Shown here: positions 17,241-25,193 of the stretch, in pieces
How the letters are laid out: every line of letters begins with the position of its first letter
Numbering within the stretch: position 1 is the stretch's first letter
Source: Hymenobacter sp. CRA2
Lineage (GTDB): Bacteria > Bacteroidota > Bacteroidia > Cytophagales > Hymenobacteraceae
Direction: 5' to 3'
NCBI RefSeq assembly: GCF_002007105.1
Contig: NZ_MVBC01000002.1
Location: forward strand, 1 to 64,000
DNA: 64,000 nucleotides
Position numbers and translations under genes: made by a program
The notes under the pieces: model-generated
Told to the model about the DNA's origin: nothing
Databases searched by the model: none
What the model saw: the letters and a program-made list of their open reading frames with translations, nothing else

Positions 17241-20060
17241 CTACTTCTGCCCGACGGCGCCGGCTGGGGCTTGCTGGCCGGAGAAATCGAAGTACAGGGT
17301 CATTTCCTTGGCGTACGAGGGGTCTTTGCCGTAGTCGTAGTACATGTTGGTTTTGCCCATCGGGCCCATGTTCTCGGCTTTCTGCGACTTGGTGCCGATG
17401 GGCGTGATGCCGTGCATAAAGGAGAGTTGGCCGCTGGGGAAGGCCGGGGCCGTGTTGTAGGGCGTGGCCGAGAAGCGCGGCGTGAACAGGCGCAGGTACA
17501 CGTCTTCCTGGTCGCAGATTACGGTGAAGGGCTGGCCGGTGGTCTGCAGGGTGAGCCAGTAGAAGTTGGAGTAGTAGCCCTTGAACTCGGGGTACTCGGG
17601 GCCGCGGGTGCCGTTCATTTCGCCGGTGCTGGTGTCGTTGTAGCCTTTGGTCCACACGCCCAGGTTGGTGCCCTTCAGGCGGTCTTTCCACACGCGGTAG
17701 GGCCCGTCGCCGCGCCACTGGGCGCCGCGCACCTCCTTTTCGGGGTAGCTGAAGCTCAGGCCGGCCAGGGCGAAGTCGTAGTCTTTGGGGAAGTACTTAG
17801 CCGTGAGGCGCACCCAGCCCGAGGGGTACACCGTCCACTGCAGCGACTGGTAGCGGCTCTGCTTGCCGAACTTGGCTTCGATGACCACGTTCTGGCCGTC
17901 CTGGCGCTGGCTCAGGCCTTCGAAGGCGGTTTCGCCCTCGGCCAGCACGGGGCCGTTGGTGAGCGGGATGAGGCCCTTGGCGTTGCGCACCGAGCGCAGC
18001 AGGCCCGAGCGGCGGCTGAAGCTCAGCTCCACGCCGTTGGCGGCGACGTTGTAGAGCGAGTCGGTTTCGGTGAGCTTGGCGGCGGTGGGGCCATCGGTGC
18101 GGATGAGGCGCTGGGCCACGGCGCTGGGGCGGGTAATGGGCCAGCTCCAGGTGTAGATTTCGCGGCCGTCGGGGTAGTGGGCGGTGAGGTAGAGCACGTC
18201 GTGTTGCTGCCAGTCGGCGGGCAGGGCCACTTTCAGGGTGCCGTAGGTGCCGTTGGGCGCCACGCTGGGCGCGGTAAGGGAGCCGGTTTTGGTGACGGGC
18301 GCGGCCTTGCTGCCGGGGCCAGGCAGCTGGGTTAGCTTCCAGGTGAACTTACACTGATTCAGATCAGTGAAGTGGAAGCGGTTTTGCACGCGGAAGGTGC
18401 CGTCGAAGGCCGGGGTGATTTCGCGGCGCTCGAAGAACACGGGGCTCCATACCTCCTTGATGGTGAAGAAGCTGCCCTCCTTTTCGCGGTAGGGACCGAG
18501 GATGCCGTCGGCGCCGTGGTTGCCGTCGGTGTCGAGGATGCCGCCCTTGTCGGTGCGCACCACGCCGGCGTCGGAGAAGTCCCAAAGGAAGCCGCCGGCC
18601 GAACGCGGATGGGCCCACATCTGCTCCCAGTAGTCTTCGAGGCCGGCGCCGTGGCCGCCGTCGTAGAGGCCGTGCAGGAACTCGGTGGGAAACACCACGT
18701 TGTGGCCCTGCAGGTGGGTGCCGTTGCCGTAGTCGTAGTTGATGTAGTGCTGGGTATCGGTGCCGCGGAACACCTGCCAGGCGTGGATAACGGGGCGCTG
18801 CTGCAAGTCCATGCGGTCGAGCACCGGGTCGAGGTCGAAGTTGTGGCCGCCCTCGTTGCCGTTCACCCACACCACGATGCTGGGGTGGTTTTCGTCTTTG
18901 CGCACCATTTCCTCGGTGAGCTTGGTGCCGGTGGGCGTGTCGTAGTTGCCGTGCCAGCCGGCTATTTCGTCGAGCACCATCAGGCCCAGCGAGTCGCAGG
19001 CGGCCAGGAAATGGTCATCGGGCGGGTAGTGGGCCATGCGCACCGAGTTCATGTTCATGTCGCGCATCAGGTTCACGTCCTGAATGCTGAGGGCCTTGCT
19101 GGTCACGCGGCCCGAAGTGGGCCAGAACGAGTGGCGGTTGACGCCCTTGAACTTGACTTTGACGCCGTTGAGGTACATGCCGTCCCGCTCGCGCACTTCC
19201 ATGGTGCGGAAGCCGATGCGCTTGTCGACGACGTGCACCGGCTGCCCGCCCTTGCGCAGGGTGAAGGCCACGCGGTAGAGGTTGGGCGTTTCGGGCGTCC
19301 AGAGCCGGGCTTGGCTGAGCGAGGTTTGCAGGCGCGTGGTGGCCCCGCCGGCCACGGCCGCGCGGAACTCGGAGCCGGCCTTTTGCCCATCCAGCGTATA
19401 GAGCTGACCCACGACTTCATCGGCCCCGCTGCCCTGGGTGTACACGTCGGCGCGCAGCGAGCCGTCGGCCTTGGCATCCACGGCCACGCGGCTGATGTGG
19501 GTGGCGGGCAGGGCCTCCAGGAACACCGGGCGGAAGATGCCGCCGAACAGCCAGAAGTCCCCACGTCGCTCGGCGTCGTTGACGGACTCGTTGGCCGAGT
19601 GCTTGGCGACGGTGGCTTCGAGCAGGTTGGTTTTGCCCGGCTTGAGCAGCCGAGTAATGTCGTACTTGAAGCGGTAGTAAGAGCCTTGGTGCATCGGGCC
19701 GGCGGACTGGCCGTTAATCTTCACCTCGGTGTCGGTCATGGCGCCGTCGAAGACGATGTTCACCGTCTTGCCGTCCCAGTTTTTGGGCACCTTGAACTCG
19801 TACTTGTACTGGCCCACTTCCTTGCCGCGGGCGGTGTCCTTGGCGTGGCCGTAGTTGTACTTGCCGAAGCCCTGCAGCTCCCAGTTGGAGGGCACCGGGA
19901 TGGTGGTCCACTTACCGGCGTTGCGGCCGGCCGAGCAGTGGAACTTCCACTTGACCGTGTGGTCTTTGTCAGTACCGGAGAGGTACTGGATTTGCGTCTG
20001 CTGGGCGTGGGAGGCCAGGGGCAGCAGCGTCAGGAGGTATGGGAGGAAACGTTTGAGCAT
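17241..20060 (-). CDS. Glycoside hydrolase family 2 enzyme
   Basis: A secreted 939-residue GH2 protein with signal peptide ending SHAQQ. The N-terminal sugar-binding sandwich has VPSNWELQGFG and NGQSAGPMHQGSY; the immunoglobulin-like domain and TIM barrel follow. KFKGVNRHSFWP marks the start of the barrel, VWVNGNEGGHN carries the acid/base Glu, and a nucleophile candidate is in FPTEFLHG. A long C-terminal part resembles the beta-galactosidase small-chain domains. GH2 enzymes in RG-II loci act as beta-glucuronidase, beta-galactosidase or arabinopyranosidase; which one applies is unknown. It is the last gene of operon D, separated from its neighbour by the DUF559 unit. Confidence 0.9.
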   Translation of the reverse strand: MLKRFLPYLLTLLPLASHAQQTQIQYLSGTDKDHTVKWKFHCSAGRNAGKWTTIPVPSNWELQGFGKYNYGHAKDTARGKEVGQYKYEFKVPKNWDGKTVNIVFDGAMTDTEVKINGQSAGPMHQGSYYRFKYDITRLLKPGKTNLLEATVAKHSANESVNDAERRGDFWLFGGIFRPVFLEALPATHISRVAVDAKADGSLRADVYTQGSGADEVVGQLYTLDGQKAGSEFRAAVAGGATTRLQTSLSQARLWTPETPNLYRVAFTLRKGGQPVHVVDKRIGFRTMEVRERDGMYLNGVKVKFKGVNRHSFWPTSGRVTSKALSIQDVNLMRDMNMNSVRMAHYPPDDHFLAACDSLGLMVLDEIAGWHGNYDTPTGTKLTEEMVRKDENHPSIVVWVNGNEGGHNFDLDPVLDRMDLQQRPVIHAWQVFRGTDTQHYINYDYGNGTHLQGHNVVFPTEFLHGLYDGGHGAGLEDYWEQMWAHPRSAGGFLWDFSDAGVVRTDKGGILDTDGNHGADGILGPYREKEGSFFTIKEVWSPVFFERREITPAFDGTFRVQNRFHFTDLNQCKFTWKLTQLPGPGSKAAPVTKTGSLTAPSVAPNGTYGTLKVALPADWQQHDVLYLTAHYPDGREIYTWSWPITRPSAVAQRLIRTDGPTAAKLTETDSLYNVAANGVELSFSRRSGLLRSVRNAKGLIPLTNGPVLAEGETAFEGLSQRQDGQNVVIEAKFGKQSRYQSLQWTVYPSGWVRLTAKYFPKDYDFALAGLSFSYPEKEVRGAQWRGDGPYRVWKDRLKGTNLGVWTKGYNDTSTGEMNGTRGPEYPEFKGYYSNFYWLTLQTTGQPFTVICDQEDVYLRLFTPRFSATPYNTAPAFPSGQLSFMHGITPIGTKSQKAENMGPMGKTNMYYDYGKDPSYAKEMTLYFDFSGQQAPAGAVGQK

Positions 20061-20073
20061 GTCGTTCTTTTGG

Positions 20074-20681
20074 GCGCCTCACGTGCGCCTCACCCCCCGG
20101 CCCCCTCTCCGAAAAGGAGAGGGGGAGCCTGACGACTTCTTTGCTTGGGGTGGTGTAGGTGCTGAGGCTTATGGTAGGTTGGCCTTGATGGCCTGGAGGA
20201 CTTTCTCGGTTTCGTTTAGGGCTTGGTTGTTGGAGAAGCGCAGGACGCGGTAGCCTAGCTCGGCCAGGATTTCGGAGCGCCCTTTGTCGTAGGCGGCCTG
20301 GTCGGGCTCCAGGTGGCCGGCGCCGTCTAGCTCCACTATCAGCTTGTGCGGGAGGCAGACGAAGTCGGCAATGAACCTATCGATGCTGTGCTGACGCCGG
20401 AACTTAACCCCTAGCTGGTTTCCGCGCAGCCGTTGCCAAAGCAGCTCTTCGGCCGGCGTGGGTTCGTGGCGCATCCCGCGTGAGCGGCCTTTCAGGTCGA
20501 GCTTGGCGTACAGCTTCCGGTCAGCGGTAAAGATTTTGTCCTGCGGCAGGTAAGGCTCATTGATTTCCATAGAATCAAATGGAATTGGAAACCAACAATC
20601 TACCCAAATCCGCCCGCGCCACCGTGGCTCCCCCTCTCCTTTTCGGAGAGGGGGCCGGGGGGTGAGGCGCACACGAGGCGC
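20074..20681. mobile_element. 608-bp unit with 56-bp inverted ends carrying a DUF559 gene
   Basis: 20074-20129 and 20626-20681 are inverted copies of 56 bp with two mismatches. Each contains the hairpin CCCCTCTCCGAAAAGGAGAG and the flank TGAGGCGCAC. The only gene inside is the DUF559 protein. The unit sits between two genes of operon D, 13 bp from the GH2 start codon and 4 bp from the stop of the upstream gene. No target-site duplication could be recognised, so mobility is inferred from structure. Confidence 0.6.
20169..20570 (-). CDS. DUF559 (restriction-endonuclease-like fold) protein
   Basis: A 133-residue protein of the DUF559 family, related to very-short-patch-repair-type nucleases. 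It shows PTPAEELLWQRLRGNQLG, FRRQHSIDRFIADFVC and KLIVELDGAGHLE, whose Asp/Glu and ExD residues fit a PD-(D/E)XK active site, then DKGRSEILAELGYRVLRFSN. The start at 20568-20570 (MEINEP) is preferred; a frame from 20672 would read through the inverted end of the surrounding unit and add LTPRPPLRKGEGE, a peptide encoded by the repeat. It lies inside a 608-bp repeat-bounded unit in a polysaccharide operon to which it has no functional link. Nuclease activity is predicted only. Confidence 0.85.
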   Translation of the reverse strand: MEINEPYLPQDKIFTADRKLYAKLDLKGRSRGMRHEPTPAEELLWQRLRGNQLGVKFRRQHSIDRFIADFVCLPHKLIVELDGAGHLEPDQAAYDKGRSEILAELGYRVLRFSNNQALNETEKVLQAIKANLP

Positions 20682-20685
20682 AACG

Positions 20686-22557
20686 TCAGGGCGTCACCGG
20701 CCCCGAGCTGGTCTTCAACGACTTAAGGTAGAACACCGCCAGCTTCTCCGACTCGCCGGCTTTGGGCAAATCATACGCTTGGTCGGCGGGCGTGTCGGGC
20801 GTGGGGAAGTGGCGAGCAGGGCCGGTGCGCAGCATCACCCGCTCGAACGAGGCCACCGGAGCGAAGAAGATGAAGGTGCTGGTCTTGCCGCCGTTCACCG
20901 ATACCGTGCAGGTGCGGTTGGGCGCGTCCAGGGTTACTTTCAGGTCCAGCTGCTGGCCGGCCTGGTACTTGGTCACCCCCTTGAAGCGCGCCCCGGCCTT
21001 GTAGCTGAGCGTGCCGGTGGAGTCGAAGCTCAGCTGCACGGCCGGCTGGCCCTTGGCGTCCTGAAACTCGATTTGCAGCAGGCCGTGGTCGTTCTGGGCG
21101 GGCACCACCGACAGCTCGGCCGTCAGCTGCTTGCTTTCGGGAATGATGCGCTCAGCCTTGCCGTAGTCGAAGCGGTCCGAGTCCTTGAAGACGAGGCCCT
21201 TCGAGCCATCCGGCAGCGGGCCGATTTCCACCGGGGCCTGCACCAGGCTGTAGGTGTTCCACTGGTCCAGCTCCTGGCCGGCGGGCAGCTGGGCGAAAAC
21301 GTCGTTGGCGTGACTGGTAGCGGTGGCTCGCACGGGCACGGGCACCGAGGCAATCCAGAGGTCCTCCTTGTTCACGCTGTAGCTTACCCACAGCTTCTTA
21401 TCGGGCGGCGTGCCGTCGCCTTCCTGGATGCCGCGCACGTACTGCGGGCCGTAGCTTTTGTAGTTGCCGCCGTAGCGCATGGGCGTGATTTCGCCGTGCA
21501 CCAGCCAGAGGTCGGTGTAGTCGAGGCCGTTTGCGGAGGTCGACACGGCCAGCGGCCAGCGGAACTCCGAGGGGTTGTACACCGTGGCGTAACGGCCGTC
21601 GGAAGTGCGCTGGCCCCAGATTTTGGCGTTGCTGTTGACGAAGTGCGGGGCGCGGATAACCGGGTTGGGCCAGGTTTTGCCGCCGTCGGGGCTGATGCTG
21701 GTGAGGGCGTGCTTCCAGAGGCCCACCACGCGGTTGCCATCGGGCAGGTGGTAGTAGCTGAAGGCCTTGTACTCCTTGCGCAGCGGAATGAGCTGGTCGT
21801 CGCGGTCCTGCTCCTCCACCATCTGCTGCATCATCAGCGGCGAGGCCAGAATTTCCTCGCAGGCGGCCACGAAGCCCTTATCCTTGCTCTTGGTGTAGAA
21901 GGGATACGCCGACTTAGCCTGGTCCCAGGTTTTGTTATAGCGCAGGAAGTAGATGGGGCCGAATTTGCCATTGGGCAGCACCTCGCGCACCACCCGCCCG
22001 ATGCCCTGCCCGTCGTTGGGGTCGTCCTTGGCATCGAGGGCAATGCCGTAGTAGCCCAGGGTGAGCAGGCGGTTTTTCTTGGAGGTGTAGAAGCCGATGC
22101 GCTGGTGCATCACGGCCTCCAGGTTCTTGGCCACCTTGCCGGGCTGGTCGGGCTTGGTGAAGCCGTCGGGCACCTTGTAGGGCGGGAAGATAACCACCGG
22201 GTCGGTCCAGGTGTAGCCGTCCTTGCTGGTCAGCAGCAGGGTGCGCCCGGGCGGAATATGCTCGCCCACGGGGTTGCTCAGGTACTGGTAGTAGAACTGC
22301 CCGTTCCAATAAGCCAGCATGGGCGCGTGGTTGTAGGTCCACCCCTCCCCGTTCGCGGCGCTGGGCTGCTCCCGGTTGGCGCGCAGCACCTGCCGGGCGT
22401 GCGTGCCGATAGCCGGCCGCAGCTGGCCATGGTGATAGTCCACGTTGCTGAGCGTGGTGCCGGTGTAGCGGATGGTTTCCGGCGCGGTCTGGGCCTGGGC
22501 CGAGACGCCGCCGAGCGTCGCCGCTAGCGCTGCCCAAATTCCGATCTGCTTGCTCAT
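20686..22557 (-). CDS. Secreted beta-propeller plus sandwich protein, sialidase-like
   Basis: A 623-residue protein. The start at 22555-22557 gives signal peptide ending VSAQAQ and overlaps the stop of the upstream gene as ATGA; the longer frame crosses that gene. The first 400 residues look like a propeller (YNHAPMLAYWNGQFYYQYLS, LLLTSKDGYTWTDP, TSISPDGGKTWPNP with Asp-box character). The last 180 form a concanavalin-like sandwich (GLLQIEFQDAKG, LDLKVTLDAPNRTCTVSVNG). This combination is found in putative exo-glycosidases of Bacteroidota pectin loci. No specific GH family could be assigned. It is translationally coupled to the GH43-like gene, so the two probably act on the same linkage region. 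Confidence 0.7.
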   Translation of the reverse strand: MSKQIGIWAALAATLGGVSAQAQTAPETIRYTGTTLSNVDYHHGQLRPAIGTHARQVLRANREQPSAANGEGWTYNHAPMLAYWNGQFYYQYLSNPVGEHIPPGRTLLLTSKDGYTWTDPVVIFPPYKVPDGFTKPDQPGKVAKNLEAVMHQRIGFYTSKKNRLLTLGYYGIALDAKDDPNDGQGIGRVVREVLPNGKFGPIYFLRYNKTWDQAKSAYPFYTKSKDKGFVAACEEILASPLMMQQMVEEQDRDDQLIPLRKEYKAFSYYHLPDGNRVVGLWKHALTSISPDGGKTWPNPVIRAPHFVNSNAKIWGQRTSDGRYATVYNPSEFRWPLAVSTSANGLDYTDLWLVHGEITPMRYGGNYKSYGPQYVRGIQEGDGTPPDKKLWVSYSVNKEDLWIASVPVPVRATATSHANDVFAQLPAGQELDQWNTYSLVQAPVEIGPLPDGSKGLVFKDSDRFDYGKAERIIPESKQLTAELSVVPAQNDHGLLQIEFQDAKGQPAVQLSFDSTGTLSYKAGARFKGVTKYQAGQQLDLKVTLDAPNRTCTVSVNGGKTSTFIFFAPVASFERVMLRTGPARHFPTPDTPADQAYDLPKAGESEKLAVFYLKSLKTSSGPVTP

Positions 22558-23519
22558 TGATTTCCGCTCGTGGTGGTGGTTGCCGGGGCCGCCGGGGCGC
22601 TCCGCAACAGGTTCTTCAACGTCTTGCGCGGCGCCATAAACACGGTGCCGTGCTTGTGCCCCTGCGGCACGCTGGCCTGATTCGAAACGTCGGTGAACGT
22701 CTTGAAATCGGCCGTTTTCATCACGCCGTAGCGCTTTTCGCGGTAGGCGTCGTAGTAGATCAGCCACTGCTTATTCGGCAGTGCCAGCACGCTTGGCCCC
22801 TCGGTAAAGTTGCCGGTGAAGGGCTCCGACACGCTGGGAAACGGCCCTAGTGCCGAGGGCCCGAAGGCCACCTTGATGTTGCGCATGGGCCGGGTATTGT
22901 CCTTTACCACCAGCACGTAATCCTGCGGCCCGCGCGGCACTACCACGGCATCAATGGCGCTCCAGCCCGGGTCCAGGAAAAGCTTCGCGGGGGTGAAGGT
23001 CTGGAAGTTCTTGGTCGTGGTGTAGTAGAGCCGGTGGTTGTTGTCCTCATCCTCGATGCCCCGCGAGAAGCGCAGCGGAATGGTCGAGGCCCACACGATG
23101 AGGTACTGCTGCGTGGGCGCGTCGTAGAAGATTTCGGGCGCCCACACGTTCACCGTCGTCGGTTCGTGGCCCATCACGTCAACGAAGCGCTGCTCCGACC
23201 AGTGCACCAGGTCTTTCGACGAGGCGTAGCCGAAGCCCTTGTCGCCCTTCCAGCCGCAGGTCCAGACGAGGTGGTAGGTGCCATCGGGTCCGCGCGCGAT
23301 GCTCGGGTCGCGCATGATCTTGCTCGGCCCAACCTGCGGCGCGAGAAAGATGCGGTTCAGGTCCTGCCACTGGTAGCCATCGTAGCTGTAGAGCAGGCGC
23401 AGGCCTTCGTTGGCCGGCTCGTGGAAGGACGTGAACATGTACACGTCGCGCGAGCAGGCCGTGAGCAGCGCGGCGCCGAGCAGTGGGGCAAGGAAGCGGA
23501 CGGCTTTGGTTTTGAACAT
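22554..23519 (-). CDS. Five-bladed propeller glycosidase lipoprotein, GH43/GH143-like
   Basis: A 321-residue lipoprotein (LLTACS near residue 22) with a five-bladed propeller pattern: MRDPSIARGPDGTYHLVWTCG, DLVHWSEQRF, VWAPEIFYD, WSAIDAVVV, FTEGPSVL and GHKHGTVF. The Asp, Asp and Glu positions in RDPS, AIDA and TEGPS are where the GH43-clan catalytic triad lies. The RG-II Dha hydrolase domain GH143 is recalled as having a similar propeller, so this is a candidate for that role; an arabinosidase-type GH43 is the alternative. The stop overlaps the start of the next gene by four bases. Confidence 0.7.
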   Translation of the reverse strand: MFKTKAVRFLAPLLGAALLTACSRDVYMFTSFHEPANEGLRLLYSYDGYQWQDLNRIFLAPQVGPSKIMRDPSIARGPDGTYHLVWTCGWKGDKGFGYASSKDLVHWSEQRFVDVMGHEPTTVNVWAPEIFYDAPTQQYLIVWASTIPLRFSRGIEDEDNNHRLYYTTTKNFQTFTPAKLFLDPGWSAIDAVVVPRGPQDYVLVVKDNTRPMRNIKVAFGPSALGPFPSVSEPFTGNFTEGPSVLALPNKQWLIYYDAYREKRYGVMKTADFKTFTDVSNQASVPQGHKHGTVFMAPRKTLKNLLRSAPAAPATTTTSGNQ

Positions 23520-23536
23520 TTGATTGCAGCAATCAG

Positions 23537-23655
23537 GTCGTCATGTCGAGCTTGTCGAGACATCTCGCGTGCTGACTTCAGGTACTATTCTTTTCGTTGA
23601 GTTTTCTATCAGGAGTTAGCACGCGAGATGTCTCGACAAGCTCGACATGACGTTC
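23537..23655. repeat. Dispersed palindromic repeat, full copy
   Basis: Outer arms CGTCATGTCGAGCTTGTCGA and TCGACAAGCTCGACATGACG are perfect inversions, extended by GACATCTCGCGTGCTGA and its partner GCACGCGAGATGTC. The loop contains TACTATTCTTTTCGTTGAG. It lies between the GH140 and GH43-like genes. Confidence 0.8.
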
Positions 23656-23674
23656 TTCTTTCCAGTTGCTGGAC

Positions 23675-25069
23675 CTATACCGCGTCCAGCACCAGCACCC
23701 AGTCGTTGCCATTTTTCTGCTCACCGGGCGCATTGAACTCCTGCGTACCCTTATTCGGGAAGGTGCCGATGGCCGTCGTCTTTCCATCCCGCGGGCTAAA
23801 CCACGAAGCCTTGACCTTGCTGCCGCTGATTTTGCCCAGGTTCACCTTGATGTTGCGGCCGGTATAAGTGTACACGAAGGCGTAGTTCTTGCCCCGCGTG
23901 GCCATGAGCCGCTCGTACTTCTCCCCTACTTCGCCCGCAATCAGCGACTGATCCGGCACCCGCTCGAAGAAGGGCCGCGACAACATCAGCTGCTTCAGGT
24001 ACTGCATCTGCGCGGCGCCCGGCGCGTTGATGGCCGACGACCACAGTTCCGAGGAGCCGTAGGCGCTGCCCTTATCGAACGAGCTGTGCATCTGCATCAC
24101 CGAGTTCTGCCCGTAGGTGTAGCCGAAAGCGCCCGCGAATACCGACCAGTAGCCGTAGCGGCGCACGTCGGCGTCGGTCCAGCGGGGCTGGGTGATGTCG
24201 TGCAGGCCCTGCGGAATGCCCTCGTACGACGGCTCCCCATCGATGCTGGGCTTGGCCGGCTTCAGTTGGTTGTCGACAACTTGGTAGCGCCAGTTGTCTT
24301 CGCCGTAGTGCTTCTGCTCCTTGCGCGAAGTATCCTGCTCGTAGCGCCGGTGCCCCGACTGATACATATTGAAATCCAGCCACTTGGCGTTGTGAAACCA
24401 GTCCGACGACTGCGTGCGGCCCCGCGGGTGGTAGGTCACCAAGTGGTTTGGATCGACCGCCTTGAGCGTGCTGCCGATGACGTTCCACACCTTCAGCGAG
24501 TCGGAGCCAGCAATATCGCCGCCGTTGAGCCAGATGATGTTCGGCCGGTTCTTGTAGCGCTCCGCCAGGAAGGTAGCGTAGGCTTTGGCCTGCGCCTGAT
24601 TCACCTTGCCGCCCTTCACGTTGGTACCCCACACCGGCACCAGGCCCATGTACAGGCCTTTTTTAGCCGCCAGATCCACGATGTAGTCGACGTGGTCCCA
24701 GAAGTCGTACTGCGCCGGGTCAGTCGGCGAGTTGCCTTTGCTGACGAGCGGCGTGGCCACATTGCCACGCACCAGAGCCGAGTCGCCGTACACGTTCACG
24801 GCCGGCACCTGGTGCAGCACCATCACCTGGATGACGTTGAAGCCCTTTTTGCGGCGGTCTTCGAGGTAAGTTTCGGCTTCTTCGCGCTTGAGCTTGTTGA
24901 ACAAAAGCCAGCCGGTGTCGCCCAGCCAGAAGAAGGGTTTGCCGGCTTCGGTCTGCAGGTAGCGGCCGTTGGCGGATACTTTCAGCTTGCTCACGGGCTC
25001 CGAGGGCGCGGCGGCCACGGTCAGAGCTGACACAGTTAGAACGGAGAGCTTACAAAGCCAACGGTTCAT
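23675..25069 (-). CDS. Apiosidase-type glycosidase, GH140 (DUF4038)
   Basis: A secreted 464-residue TIM-barrel enzyme. The start at 25067-25069 gives signal peptide MNRWLCKLSVLTVSALTVAA. Diagnostic stretches include LQTEAGKPFFWLGDTGWLLF, DHVDYIVDLAAKKGLYMGLV, NIIWLNGGDIAGSD and PSIDGEPSYEG, with candidate catalytic acids in GGD and GEP. A C-terminal sandwich (KVKASWFSPRDGKTT) follows. GH140 (founder BT1012) cleaves the apiose-GalA bond joining RG-II side chains to the backbone, making this the strongest single sign of RG-II use in the window. It is in operon D between the GH138-like and propeller genes. Confidence 0.87.
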   Translation of the reverse strand: MNRWLCKLSVLTVSALTVAAAPSEPVSKLKVSANGRYLQTEAGKPFFWLGDTGWLLFNKLKREEAETYLEDRRKKGFNVIQVMVLHQVPAVNVYGDSALVRGNVATPLVSKGNSPTDPAQYDFWDHVDYIVDLAAKKGLYMGLVPVWGTNVKGGKVNQAQAKAYATFLAERYKNRPNIIWLNGGDIAGSDSLKVWNVIGSTLKAVDPNHLVTYHPRGRTQSSDWFHNAKWLDFNMYQSGHRRYEQDTSRKEQKHYGEDNWRYQVVDNQLKPAKPSIDGEPSYEGIPQGLHDITQPRWTDADVRRYGYWSVFAGAFGYTYGQNSVMQMHSSFDKGSAYGSSELWSSAINAPGAAQMQYLKQLMLSRPFFERVPDQSLIAGEVGEKYERLMATRGKNYAFVYTYTGRNIKVNLGKISGSKVKASWFSPRDGKTTAIGTFPNKGTQEFNAPGEQKNGNDWVLVLDAV

Positions 25070-25193
25070 CTTACCGGCTGTCCGGCGTTCAGCCGGCTTG
25101 CGCCCCGTCTGCTCCTCGCCGGGTTTGTTCTCTTGGGTCATTCGAATCTGGTTTCTGTTCTTCTAAGTTCTCCGCTCTCACTTCTAAGCGCCG

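Noticed and set aside
20571-20672. N-terminal extension of the DUF559 protein
   Set aside because: The extra residues are encoded by the inverted end of the surrounding unit; conservation begins near the ATG at 20570.
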